DNA from: Allorhizocola rhizosphaerae
GTDB lineage: Bacteria > Actinomycetota > Actinomycetes > Mycobacteriales > Micromonosporaceae
DNA: 64,000 bases
Direction: 5' to 3'
Assembly: GCF_003426775.1 (NCBI RefSeq)
Contig: NZ_QJUG01000004.1
Span: 1-64,000 of the forward strand
Shown: in pieces, positions 24,001 to 31,444 of the stretch
How the letters are laid out: each line of letters starts with the position of its first letter
How positions within the stretch are numbered: position 1 is the stretch's first letter
The notes under the pieces: generated by a model
What the model was told of the DNA's origin: nothing
Databases searched by the model: none
The model's input: the letters and a program-made list of their open reading frames with translations, nothing else
Position numbers and translations under genes: made by a program

Positions 24001-24546
24001 CTCCCGCATGTCCTGCGCGAGCCTGTCCAGTGGGCTGCCGAGGTGCTCGGGCTGAGGATCGACCCGCTGATGGCCTTTCTCGATGGCGTATTGGATCGCC
24101 TCCAACCGGTGCCCTATATTGACTTCCACTGCGGTACGGCTGCGGGCGACCATCTCCTCGAAGACTTCGATGAACCGGTCCATCTCGCGCGGCAGGTTGT
24201 AGTCGGGTCGGCCGAACTCTCCGGTCTCCTCGCCGCGCGCCCAAACTTCGGCGGCCGCGGTGCGCAGGTGTTGCCAGTCGCCCGCGCCATACGACTTGAT
24301 GAAGGCATCCTTGATGATCGAGTCGCCGAAGTAGGCGATCGCCTCCCTGGGCATTCCATAGCAGAAGTCAACCAGGGCGTAGGCGTAGAGGTGCACGACG
24401 TCCTGCGGCAGCACGAGCGGATCGAAGCCGAGCTTCTTGCGCAGCCTGATCACCGCCTCGCTGTGCTGTGCCCGGTCGACAATCGGCTGCGCCGCCAGTT
24501 TCATCAGCAGGCCAAGCGCCGTACCAAGCAATTCCACAGCCGACAT
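21004..24546 (-). CDS. NACHT-domain STAND NTPase with pentapeptide and beta-propeller C-terminus
   Basis: An 1180-residue NLR-like protein. The N-terminal 300 residues hold helices and a segment (about 205-290) that resembles a degenerate restriction-endonuclease-like fold without a clear catalytic Lys. The NACHT module (about 335-690) has Walker A GEFGTGKT (355-362), Walker B LMIIFDGFDEM (434-444) and a sensor-like LLSCRTEHF. SLIEFFAAYKIAA closes the winged region. Residues about 790-855 are pentapeptide repeats (LSNLTLRGVDLSDCDLSGL) and the last 310 look like WD40-type propeller blades. Bacterial NACHT proteins of this sort act in phage defence or signalling. The ATG at 24546 has GGAGGA almost touching it. 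Confidence 0.85.
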   Translation of the reverse strand: MSAVELLGTALGLLMKLAAQPIVDRAQHSEAVIRLRKKLGFDPLVLPQDVVHLYAYALVDFCYGMPREAIAYFGDSIIKDAFIKSYGAGDWQHLRTAAAEVWARGEETGEFGRPDYNLPREMDRFIEVFEEMVARSRTAVEVNIGHRLEAIQYAIEKGHQRVDPQPEHLGSPLDRLAQDMREWFKAVDYSIVRTLEVTDPDAFGWLVTVPSLHHRITVVVYGVDGDLNAVDLSRLGELTDTHEADEGWAVSPSRISPAARTAAEESGNRLYAFTFDTLIDLAVDFDGYLDWLDAEVARQEIDKHYVELSCHKDEVDPISGSVMAISWYPARDGGLTQYVRSWLDDPSKEHLSLLGEFGTGKTWFSLRFAWEQARLWRKAREEGRPRPRLPLVIPLRDYAKATTLDALLSQFLFRRHNIFSRYEAFQQLNRSGKLMIIFDGFDEMAARIDRQAMADNFWELASVIEPGSKVLLSCRTEHFPNADAGRDLLGARVQASMERLADRTPQFEIVEVEPFDDEQIRSVLQHRLTDAATVERVMTNPAIRDLMRRPVMSELVLEALPDIGNDADVDMTHVYLYAVRTKMGRDIGTGRTFTSMADKVYFLCEVSWEMLATDTLSMNYRDFPDRVRACFGPAVQTERDLDHWQHDMRAQTILVRNNFGDYTPAHKSLIEFFAAYKIAAQLGVLDGEFLQLMRSEHDDEPVGDYRWSEYFLQERDESGRLPALGRFAPEKAEVLIPTFGSETTSPVILEFVRDMMASCADRGDRLAEIARMSRHTEPGTSGRLGGNAVTLIGLSNLTLRGVDLSDCDLSGLNKPHPIVSSILDGAKLARADLRGVSFVGRSCRDTDMTGAMLSGIGPLGGFDMPIEDLACLPTGDIAVLTSHSMKVWPEGHFRTDAPVDIPIPPLQRFRSMHILDRERILVTGSGGTSILNIENASTAEISSGSRAMLIQWAGKPAILCMGSHSEPMSIFDLRTLSLITTLPRPTEDRLDVGRTSSGVYCLDASAAVLYTRDETASDWMKHGPLPIDERRSTLFWHIGGVVIASSDDVEETYLYVGGVPIVVTDRLRKHVAAAHSAERQLTAVGLSQEITAHSVDGERLWTVPTATRVAHLAMHPDGETLVSVERSGEVARRSLADGSFASRTSLNPDVKGARISRDCGLDPLVIESLEVAGAIIHSGR

Positions 24547-24718
24547 TCCTCCACCGAGACCGCGATTAGCTATATCTACCTACCACGGCCGATATCCCCG
24601 GACCATGGCGCTGCGCGTGAGTGAATTCGCCGCGGGATAGCCAAACGCATCACTAGATTTGAGAACGTCGGTGCGTCACCGTCCAAAGGTGGAGGTGACG
24701 CCAGGGAAGCACGGCACC

Positions 24719-25426
24719 TCACTCGGTGCGGATGATGGTGAACAGCTCGGCGAGCCGGCCGTCGGGAGTGGACAGTCGCTCGCGCAGGCGGGCCTCCAGG
24801 TCGGTCATGTGCGAAGTCTGGGTGACGTGGGCGCGCAGGGCGGCGAGCTTGCGGTCGAAGGTGTCGGTGACGTCCACGGCGTGGTCGGGGTCGGGGCCGC
24901 CGCTGAACCACATCTCGCGCACGGTCCACGGTGGCAGGCCGAGGTCCATGTGGGCGAACTCGTTGCGCGCGTCCGGATAGACCGCGCATGTCGTGGCCTC
25001 GCCGACCGCGAGGTGGTCGGGGTGGCTCGGGCCGGAGATGCGTTCCCAGCGGCGTAGCGGCGAGTTGGTGAGGATGCGGTCGGGGCGGAAGCGGCGGATC
25101 GCGGCCATGATGTCCTTGCGCAGGGCCAGGCTCGGGGTGACGCTGCCGTCGCTGTAGCCCTCAAGGAATTCGACCTGCTTCACGCCGAGGATCGCCGCCG
25201 CGGCGCGCTGCTCGGCCTCGCGGATGACGGGCATCCGGTCACGCGGGGTGTCGTCGAATCCGCCCGAGTCGCCGCGGGTCACCAGCAGGTAGGAGACCTC
25301 CAGGCCGTCGTCGACCCAGCGGGCGACCGTGCCGCCGGCGCCAAAATCGACATCGTCGGGGTGGGCGAACACGCAAAGCACGCGCTCGACATCTGGTACC
25401 GGCTCGGCCGAAGCAGGAAAGCTCAT
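24719..25426 (-). CDS. LmbE/PIG-L family zinc deacetylase
   Basis: A 235-residue PIG-L-type N-deacetylase. Zinc-binding motifs are AHPDDVDFG (about 22-30) and HPDH (about 137-140). The family includes MshB/Mca of mycothiol metabolism and GlcNAc-lipid deacetylases; this one is shorter than MshB and its substrate is open. I chose the ATG at 25426, with GGGGG four bases upstream; an in-frame TTG at 25435 is less likely. A 172-base spacer separates it from the downstream NACHT gene, which should contain that gene's promoter. Upstream lies a long palindromic repeat. Confidence 0.87.
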   Translation of the reverse strand: MSFPASAEPVPDVERVLCVFAHPDDVDFGAGGTVARWVDDGLEVSYLLVTRGDSGGFDDTPRDRMPVIREAEQRAAAAILGVKQVEFLEGYSDGSVTPSLALRKDIMAAIRRFRPDRILTNSPLRRWERISGPSHPDHLAVGEATTCAVYPDARNEFAHMDLGLPPWTVREMWFSGGPDPDHAVDVTDTFDRKLAALRAHVTQTSHMTDLEARLRERLSTPDGRLAELFTIIRTE

Positions 25427-25442
25427 GACCCCCAACCCTACC

Positions 25443-25525
25443 TTTCCCGTTGATCATGAACTTATGTCCATCTTCGGCGGTGTGTCGCTTCCGAACATGG
25501 ACATAAGCTCATGATCAACGGGAAA
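25443..25525. repeat. Long imperfect palindromic repeat element
   Basis: Arms 25443-25471 and 25497-25525 are complementary at 28 of 29 positions (e.g. GATCATGAACTTATGTCCAT against ATGGACATAAGCTCATGATC). Inside, TTCGG and CCGAA extend the stem after one mismatch, leaving a 13-base loop. It fills the gap between the GHL10 and LmbE genes. A 20-of-22 match to one arm occurs at 58305-58326, so this seems to be a dispersed element as well as a possible terminator. Confidence 0.75.
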
Positions 25526-25536
25526 AGGGTGTGGGG

Positions 25537-27138
25537 TTAGGCGAAGCGGGGTGGGCTGGGTGGGGATTCGTTCCAGAGGCGGTCGAGGGCGGTGACGAGG
25601 TAGTAGTATCGCTCGCCCGCCACGGCTGTCGTGTCGGTGAACGTGGTTTCCGAGCCCGTCCGGCGCACCGTGCCGACGAGGGCTCGCGCGTCGTCGAAGT
25701 ACGGCAGCTCGTTGGTGGCGAACCGATAAACGGCGTATGAGGTGACTTCACCGAACGGGTAGCCCTGCGCGGTCGGCCGCAGCCTGAGTGTCACGCCGGC
25801 TTCCGACCGCGACACCCGCGTGACAACCGGGAACAGCAAGGGTTTCGCGGGCAGGTGCGACATCCGCGGCACGAGGGCCGGCCGGCTGTAGTGGTCGGCG
25901 ACAAAGCGCGTCGTCGAGCCGATCGGGTCGGCGATGACGATTTTCGCGCGGAAGTGCACGTCGCCGTGCACGTTGTGGTCGTGGTTGAAGGTCAGCTGCT
26001 TGCTGATTTCGATCGGGTCGAACCAAGCGGCCGGCTGACCCGCCGCCGCGACCTTGTAGTTGGCATGCCCGATGTAGAGGTGGACATTGGTACCGGAAAC
26101 GACATCAGACCACCACGGGGTGAGCTTGGCGTAGTCGGCGACAGCGAGCCCGATGTTCCAGTAGATCTGCGGCACGATGTAGTCGATCCACTGCTCCTTG
26201 ACCCACTTGCGGCTGTCGGCGTAGATCGCGTCGAATGATTGCAGCCCATTGGTTTCCGAGCCCAGCGGGTCGGTGGGCTTGTTGCGCCAGATGCCGAACG
26301 GGCTGACGCCGAACTTGACCCACGGCTTGGCCGCCTTGATGCGCTGGCCCATCTCCTGGATCAGCAGGTTGATGTTGTTGCGCCGCCAGTCGTTCTTGTC
26401 CGTCCAGCCGGCGCCATACTGCGCGAACGTCGTCGCGTCGTCGAAGTCCTGGCCCGCGGCCGGGTAGGGGTAGAAGTAGTCGTCAAAGTGCACGCCGTCG
26501 ACGTCGTATTTCTCGACCGCGTCCATCACGGCGTCCTGCACGAACGCGCGCACGGCCGGGATGCCCGGGTTGTAGTAGAGCCGCCCGGCCGCGTGGTTCA
26601 CCGGGTAGGGCACCGTCCACTCCGGATGGTTGCGCACCGGGTGGTTGGCGGGCAGCTTCGTGATGTCGTTGCCCGCCTCGGTGGCGGACGCGGGCATGCT
26701 GATCCGGTACGGGTTGAACCACGCGTGGAATTCGAGGTTGCGCGCGTGTGCCTCGCCGACCAGGAACGCCATCGGGTCCCAGCCGGGGTCCTGCCCGGCC
26801 GTGCCGGTCAGATAGCGCGACCACGGCTCCAGCGCGTCGAGCCAGAACGAGTCGGCGGTCGGGCGCACCTGTACGATCACCGCGTTGTGCCTGTTGGCGA
26901 CCGCGTAGTCGAGCATGGCCACGTATTCGGCCTTCTGCTGGTCGACCGTGCCCACGCTGGGCCAGTCGAGCCGCTGCACCGACGCGATCCACATCGCTCG
27001 GAACTGGCGCTTGGGGGTGAAGGGGTTGGGTTCGGGCGGCGTCCCCCATTCCGCGGCGGCCGGAGCGGACCCGACCAGGGGAGTCAATAACGCGGCGGAG
27101 CCTGCCGCGAGCAACATAGTTCGACGGGTTGCCTTCAT
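25537..27138 (-). CDS. Secreted GHL10 (DUF187) glycoside hydrolase-like protein
   Basis: A 533-residue exported protein. Signal region: MKATRRTMLLAAGSAALL with an RR pair (Tat-like), cleavage near SAPAAA. The catalytic (beta/alpha)8 region matches GHL10/DUF187: FRAMWIASVQRLDWPS at the start, NAVIVQVRPTADSF, VDGVHFDDYFYPYP (probable catalytic Asp) and WIDYIVPQIYWNIG. A fibronectin-type domain occupies the C-terminal 100 residues. Members of this family act on cell-wall or exopolysaccharide glycans. It is divergent from the GlcNAc kinase gene and shares a 14-base promoter element with the ngcE-like gene, which suggests it releases sugars for that importer. The ATG at 27138 was preferred over an in-frame start at 27192. 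Confidence 0.85.
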   Translation of the reverse strand: MKATRRTMLLAAGSAALLTPLVGSAPAAAEWGTPPEPNPFTPKRQFRAMWIASVQRLDWPSVGTVDQQKAEYVAMLDYAVANRHNAVIVQVRPTADSFWLDALEPWSRYLTGTAGQDPGWDPMAFLVGEAHARNLEFHAWFNPYRISMPASATEAGNDITKLPANHPVRNHPEWTVPYPVNHAAGRLYYNPGIPAVRAFVQDAVMDAVEKYDVDGVHFDDYFYPYPAAGQDFDDATTFAQYGAGWTDKNDWRRNNINLLIQEMGQRIKAAKPWVKFGVSPFGIWRNKPTDPLGSETNGLQSFDAIYADSRKWVKEQWIDYIVPQIYWNIGLAVADYAKLTPWWSDVVSGTNVHLYIGHANYKVAAAGQPAAWFDPIEISKQLTFNHDHNVHGDVHFRAKIVIADPIGSTTRFVADHYSRPALVPRMSHLPAKPLLFPVVTRVSRSEAGVTLRLRPTAQGYPFGEVTSYAVYRFATNELPYFDDARALVGTVRRTGSETTFTDTTAVAGERYYYLVTALDRLWNESPPSPPRFA

Positions 27139-27169
27139 GGTGGAAAGCTTCAACGCCCGTACACTCGCT

Positions 27170-27183
27170 GTCAATAGTTCACG
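27170..27183 (-). promoter_or_regulatory. Shared 14-base promoter element, copy 1
   Basis: Read toward the GHL10 gene, the sequence is CGTGAACTATTGAC, ending 31 bases before its ATG. The identical 14-mer in the same orientation lies before the GlcNAc-importer gene (28237-28250). It includes a TTGACA-like -35 (TTGACA here). A GTGAAC is repeated 11 bases upstream. Candidate binding site for the operon's MurR/RpiR regulator. Confidence 0.5.
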
Positions 27184-27222
27184 GGGGTTCACACGCCAGC
27201 GTTAATCGCTAACATATCAGGC

Positions 27223-28155
27223 ATGTTGGTGATTGGGGTCGATGTCGGCGGAACCGGTGCGCGCGGCGCCCTCGCCAAAAGCGACTACGCCACGGGCGGC
27301 GACGCTGAAGGCGAGGCCAAAGGCGACGACATCGTGGCAACGGCCGAGCTGGCCGGGATCACCGACCGGGCGGACGCCGTCATCGCGCTCGTGCGTGACC
27401 TGCTCGCCCAGGCGCACCTGTCCGAAGTGGACGCCGTGGCGATGGGCTCGACCGGGTTCCAGATGCTCGGCGCGACCCTGATGGAGCGGATCCCGCCCAA
27501 CGTGGCCGCGCAGCGGGTCGTGCTCTGCTCGGACATGCTGACAAGTTACGCGGGTGCGCTCGGGCTTGCGCCGGGCGTCGTGATCGCGGCCGGCACGGGC
27601 GCGGTCGCGCTAGGCTCCGACATGCGCGGCACCTGGCGGCGCGTCGACGGCTGGGGCTATCTGCTGGGCGATCACGGCGGCGGGAGCTGGATCGGGCGGC
27701 ACGGCATGCAGGCCGCGCTGCGTGCGGCCGATGGGCGGCCGGGGGGATCGCGAGCGCTCTACGAAAAGGTGGTGGAGCGGTTTGGAGACCCGGCCAAACT
27801 GGTCGCCGAGATCACCGAGCGTGTGGACCGTACCGGATTAATGGCATCTTTTGTCCCAGCAGTCGTCGAGGCGGGCGATCCCGTGGCGCAAGGGATTCTT
27901 GCGGAAGCGGGTGGGCATCTGGCCGATACGGCGCTCGCCGCGCTGCCCGAGGGTGCACCGCGTGTCATCGTGACGACGGGCAACCTGTTCCAGATCGGCG
28001 GGGTGCTGTGGGAGGCGTTCGTCGAAAGGCTGGGCGACGTGGAGCTACGCAGCGCCAAAGGGTCCGGGGTGGACGGTGCGCTGGCCCTGGCAAAAGCCGC
28101 AGTCAACGGACAACTGCCACAAAACGCCCCCAGCCTGGCTTTGTTTTCCGCGTGA
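27223..28155 (+). CDS. N-acetylglucosamine kinase (BadF/BadG/BcrA/BcrD ATPase fold)
   Basis: A 310-residue ASKHA-fold sugar kinase. The phosphate-1 motif is GVDVGGTGARGALA (residues 5-18). AAGTGAVALG and GDHGGGSWIGRHGM are the phosphate-2 and substrate regions typical of GlcNAc kinases. Phosphorylation of GlcNAc (or MurNAc) in the cytoplasm fits its place ahead of a GlcNAc-type importer, MurR and MurQ. It contains a TTA Leu codon (27838-27840), rare in such a genome. The gap to the importer operon is 159 bases with its own candidate regulatory element. Confidence 0.85.
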   Translation: MLVIGVDVGGTGARGALAKSDYATGGDAEGEAKGDDIVATAELAGITDRADAVIALVRDLLAQAHLSEVDAVAMGSTGFQMLGATLMERIPPNVAAQRVVLCSDMLTSYAGALGLAPGVVIAAGTGAVALGSDMRGTWRRVDGWGYLLGDHGGGSWIGRHGMQAALRAADGRPGGSRALYEKVVERFGDPAKLVAEITERVDRTGLMASFVPAVVEAGDPVAQGILAEAGGHLADTALAALPEGAPRVIVTTGNLFQIGGVLWEAFVERLGDVELRSAKGSGVDGALALAKAAVNGQLPQNAPSLALFSA

Positions 28156-28236
28156 CGCGTATAGCTGGTGTCGGTGGGTCGTCGGGGCGATGGTCCCCGG
28201 ATTCGGGTGAAGAATTAACCGTTCAAACCGTTATCT

Positions 28237-28250
28237 CGTGAACTATTGAC
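28237..28250 (+). promoter_or_regulatory. Shared 14-base promoter element, copy 2
   Basis: CGTGAACTATTGAC, identical to the copy before the GHL10 gene, lies 64 bases before the ngcE-like ATG. Just upstream AACCGTT occurs twice with a 9-base period (28217-28223, 28226-28232). These elements probably hold the promoter and the operator of the importer operon. Confidence 0.5.
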
Positions 28251-28314
28251 GTGGCGGAAAAACCGAGGAAGCATCACGAGCACGATTCTCTGCCACTAAG
28301 GACGGAAACCCCTG

Positions 28315-29718
28315 ATGAGTGCACACGAGGTAAGCCGCCGGACCGTGTTGGGCGCGGCGGCCGCGATCGCACCGGCGGTCATGGCCGGCTGTGCGGTCGG
28401 CGGCGGTGGCAACACCGAAAAGGTCGAGGGGCAGGCCGACGCCAAGAACCCACTCGGTGTCAAAGATGACGCGCCGCTTGAGGTCGTCATCTTCAACGGC
28501 GGCTTCGGCGAGGACTACGCCAAGGCGCACCAGGCCATGTTCAAGGAGAACTTCCCGAAGGTCACGATCACCCACACGGCGGTGACCGAGATCGGCAAGA
28601 CGCTCCAGCCGCGGTTCATCGACGGCACCCCGCCTGACGTCATCAACAACTCCGGCGCGGGCCAGATCGACCCCGGTTCGCTTGTGGCGCAAGCACAGCT
28701 GGCCGACCTCAAGGACCTGCTCGACGCGCCCAGCCTTGACCAGCCGGGCAAGACCGTGCGGCAGACGCTGCTGCCCGGTGCGGTCGAGACCGGCACGTTC
28801 GGCGACAAGGTGCATATCCTGAACTACGCCTACACGGTGTACGGGATCTGGTACTCGAAGAAACTCTTCAACGACAAGGGCTGGACCTACCCGAAGACCT
28901 GGGACGAGCACATCGCGCTCTGCAAGCAGATCAAGGCCGCAGGCATCGCGCCGTGGACCTACCAGGGCCTGCACCCGCGCTACATGAGCTGGCCGGTGAT
29001 CTCGACCGCGATCAAGTTCGGTGGCCCGCAGGTCGCGTTGAACATCGACAACCTGGAGCCGGGCGCGTGGACGTCCGAGCCCATGAAGATGGCCGCCGAC
29101 GCGTGGCACCAGATCGTCAAGGACGGCTACATCCTTGAGGGATCGTCCGGCTTGGACCACAAGCAGTCGCAGACCGAGTGGTCCAAGGGCAAGGCCGTGT
29201 TCGTGTCGTCCGGCTCCTGGCTGGAAAACGAGCAGAAGGCCGTGACCCCGGCCGACTTCGACATGGCCGTCGGCCCGACGCCGAGCCTCGGGGCGGGCGA
29301 CAAGCTGCCGTTCGCGGCCATCCGCGGCACGGCCGGCGAGCCGTTCATCGTGCCGGCCAAGGCCAAAAACGAGCGCGGTGGCAAGGAATACCTGCGCACC
29401 ATGCTGTCCATGAAGGGCGCCAAGGACTTCACGCAGAAGGTGTCCAGCCTGACCATCGTCGCCGGCTCGGCCGAAGGCGTGCAGCTGCCGCCCGGCCTCA
29501 AGTCGTGCGTCGAGGCGCTCAAGGCATCCGGCGACAAGGGCTTCAACTGGGTGTACCCGGTGTACTACCGCAAGCTGGAGCGCAACCTGGTGGACGCGGC
29601 CTGCGGTGAGTTCTTCTCGGGGCGCATCGGTCCGCAGGAGTTCCTGGCCAAGTGCCAGAAGGGCGCCGACGAGATCGCCGCCGACACCACGTTCAAGAAG
29701 TACAAGCGCAGCGCATGA
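28315..29718 (+). CDS. ngcE: GlcNAc/chitobiose ABC importer, substrate-binding lipoprotein (NgcE-like)
   Basis: A 467-residue extracellular solute-binding protein. It has a Tat-lipoprotein signal: SRRTVLG followed by lipobox MAGC with Cys26. The mature protein has the family-1 sugar-binding layout (PLEVVIFNGGFGEDYAKAHQ, PDVINNSGAGQIDPGSL, VHILNYAYTVYGIWYSKKLF, WSKGKAVFVSSGSWLENE) and resembles NgcE of Streptomyces, which binds GlcNAc and N,N'-diacetylchitobiose. Two permease genes follow with ATGA/GTGA overlaps; no ATPase gene is present. The neighbours MurQ and GlcNAc kinase support an amino-sugar substrate. Exact specificity is inferred. Confidence 0.85.
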   Translation: MSAHEVSRRTVLGAAAAIAPAVMAGCAVGGGGNTEKVEGQADAKNPLGVKDDAPLEVVIFNGGFGEDYAKAHQAMFKENFPKVTITHTAVTEIGKTLQPRFIDGTPPDVINNSGAGQIDPGSLVAQAQLADLKDLLDAPSLDQPGKTVRQTLLPGAVETGTFGDKVHILNYAYTVYGIWYSKKLFNDKGWTYPKTWDEHIALCKQIKAAGIAPWTYQGLHPRYMSWPVISTAIKFGGPQVALNIDNLEPGAWTSEPMKMAADAWHQIVKDGYILEGSSGLDHKQSQTEWSKGKAVFVSSGSWLENEQKAVTPADFDMAVGPTPSLGAGDKLPFAAIRGTAGEPFIVPAKAKNERGGKEYLRTMLSMKGAKDFTQKVSSLTIVAGSAEGVQLPPGLKSCVEALKASGDKGFNWVYPVYYRKLERNLVDAACGEFFSGRIGPQEFLAKCQKGADEIAADTTFKKYKRSA

Positions 29719-30620
29719 AACACGGAAAGTACCCGTTGCTGGCAGCATTCCTGCTGCCAGCACTCGGGCTGTACATCTACTTTGTCATCTCGCCGTACGC
29801 GCAGGCGTTCTACATCTCCGGCACGGACTGGCTGGGGCTGTCGGACACCTACAACTGGGTGGGCTTCGACAACTTCGTCAGGCTCGCCAAGGATGAATAC
29901 CTGCGCAACGCCCTGTGGCACAACGCTGTGCTGATGGTCCTGCTGCCGGTCATTACGATCGTGCTCGGGCTGTTCCTGGCGTCGATGCTCAACGTGGGCG
30001 GCGGACAGGGCCGGGTCCGCGGGCTGCCCGGATCCGGCCTGTACAAGGTGATTTTCTTCGCGCCGCAGGTGCTTTCGGTCGCGGTGATCGGCGTGCTGTG
30101 GAAGGAGCTCTACAACCCGCGCAGTGGGCTGATCAACGGTGGGCTGCGCGCGCTCGGGCTCGACTCGCTGACCAAGACCTGGCTGGGCGACCCGGATGTC
30201 GCGTTCTGGGCGGTGCTCGCCGTCATGGTGTGGGCCAACGTCGGCTTCTATGTGGTGCTGTTCGGCGCGGCGATGCAGTCGATCCCGCGCGACATCTACG
30301 AGGCGGTCGCCCTCGACGGTGCCAACCGATGGACAGCCCTCTGGCGGATAACCCTTCCGCTCGTGTGGGATACCGTTCAAGTCGCCTGGGTGTACCTTGC
30401 CATCCTCGCGCTGGACGGGTTCGCCCTCGTGCAGGTGATGACGCGCGGTGGGCCCAACTTCTCCACCGACGTGGTCGGCCAGCGCATGTATGACGTGGCG
30501 TTCGGCGAGTTCAAGTTCGGCGAGGCGTCGGCCATCGGTGTGATCATGTTCTTCCTGACGCTGAGCGTGACCGTGATCGCGCTGCGCCTGTCCCGCCGCG
30601 AGAAGGTGGAGTTCTCGTGA
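29715..30620 (+). CDS. ngcF: Sugar ABC permease (NgcF-like)
   Basis: A 301-residue MalF-type permease with six predicted transmembrane helices, the first starting at PLLAAFLLPALGLYIYFVI. The EAA loop that contacts the ATPase is EAVALDGANRWTALWRITLP. The ATG overlaps the stop of the binding-protein gene by four bases. It forms the membrane channel with the following permease. The ATPase is presumably a shared MsiK-type protein encoded elsewhere. Confidence 0.87.
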   Translation: MKHGKYPLLAAFLLPALGLYIYFVISPYAQAFYISGTDWLGLSDTYNWVGFDNFVRLAKDEYLRNALWHNAVLMVLLPVITIVLGLFLASMLNVGGGQGRVRGLPGSGLYKVIFFAPQVLSVAVIGVLWKELYNPRSGLINGGLRALGLDSLTKTWLGDPDVAFWAVLAVMVWANVGFYVVLFGAAMQSIPRDIYEAVALDGANRWTALWRITLPLVWDTVQVAWVYLAILALDGFALVQVMTRGGPNFSTDVVGQRMYDVAFGEFKFGEASAIGVIMFFLTLSVTVIALRLSRREKVEFS

Positions 30621-31444
30621 GGCTGCTCAAAAACCCGTTCCCGCAGGCGTTTCTGGTCGTCTGGGGGCTGATGACGGCACTGCCGCTGCTGTGGGTGTTC
30701 ATCAGCTCGTTCAAGGACGACAACGAGATCCTGAGCGATCCGTGGGGCCTGCCGGGCGCGCTGCGGTGGGAAAACTTCGGGCGCGCGTGGACCCATGGAC
30801 ACATTGGACAGTACTTCCTCAACAGCCTGATCGTCCTGTCGGTGTCGCTGACGCTCACCATGCTGCTCGGGTCGACGACCGCGTATGCCTTGGCGCGCTA
30901 CAAGTTCCCGGGCAACCGGCTCATCTACTTCATGTTCGTCGGCGGGATGATGTTCCCGGTGTTCCTCGCGCTGGTGCCGCTGTTCGCCGTGGTGCGCAAC
31001 GTCGGGCTGCTCAATACGCTGCCGGGCCTGATGATGGTCTACACCGCCTACTCGCTGCCGTTCACGGTGTTCTTCCTGTCCGCGTTCTTCCGGACCCTGC
31101 CGACCGCCGTCGCCGAGGCCGCGATGATCGACGGGTGTGGTCCGTTCTCCCTGTTCTTCCGGGTGATGCTCCCGATGGCCAAGCCCGGCCTGATCAGTGT
31201 CGGGATCTTTAACCTGCTCGGCCAGTGGAACCAGTACCTGCTGCCGGTGGTGCTGGTCAGCGACAAGGAAGAAAACTACGTGTTGGCGCAGGGTCTGGCG
31301 GCACTGGCGGTCAACGAGGGTTACCGGGGGGACTACTCGCGTCTGTTCGCCGGGCTGACCCTGGCCATCATTCCTGTGCTCATCGTCTACGCCGTATTCC
31401 AGCGTCAGGTCCAGTCGGGGCTGACCGCCGGGCAGTTGAAATGA
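30617..31444 (+). CDS. ngcG: Sugar ABC permease (NgcG-like)
   Basis: A 275-residue MalG-type permease with six predicted membrane helices. The EAA loop is EAAMIDGCGPFSLFFRVMLP. It starts at a GTG that overlaps the stop of the preceding permease (GTGA), and its own stop overlaps the MurR start (ATGA), so importer and regulator are co-translated. The second half of the heterodimeric channel for the amino-sugar importer. Confidence 0.87.
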   Translation: MRLLKNPFPQAFLVVWGLMTALPLLWVFISSFKDDNEILSDPWGLPGALRWENFGRAWTHGHIGQYFLNSLIVLSVSLTLTMLLGSTTAYALARYKFPGNRLIYFMFVGGMMFPVFLALVPLFAVVRNVGLLNTLPGLMMVYTAYSLPFTVFFLSAFFRTLPTAVAEAAMIDGCGPFSLFFRVMLPMAKPGLISVGIFNLLGQWNQYLLPVVLVSDKEENYVLAQGLAALAVNEGYRGDYSRLFAGLTLAIIPVLIVYAVFQRQVQSGLTAGQLK

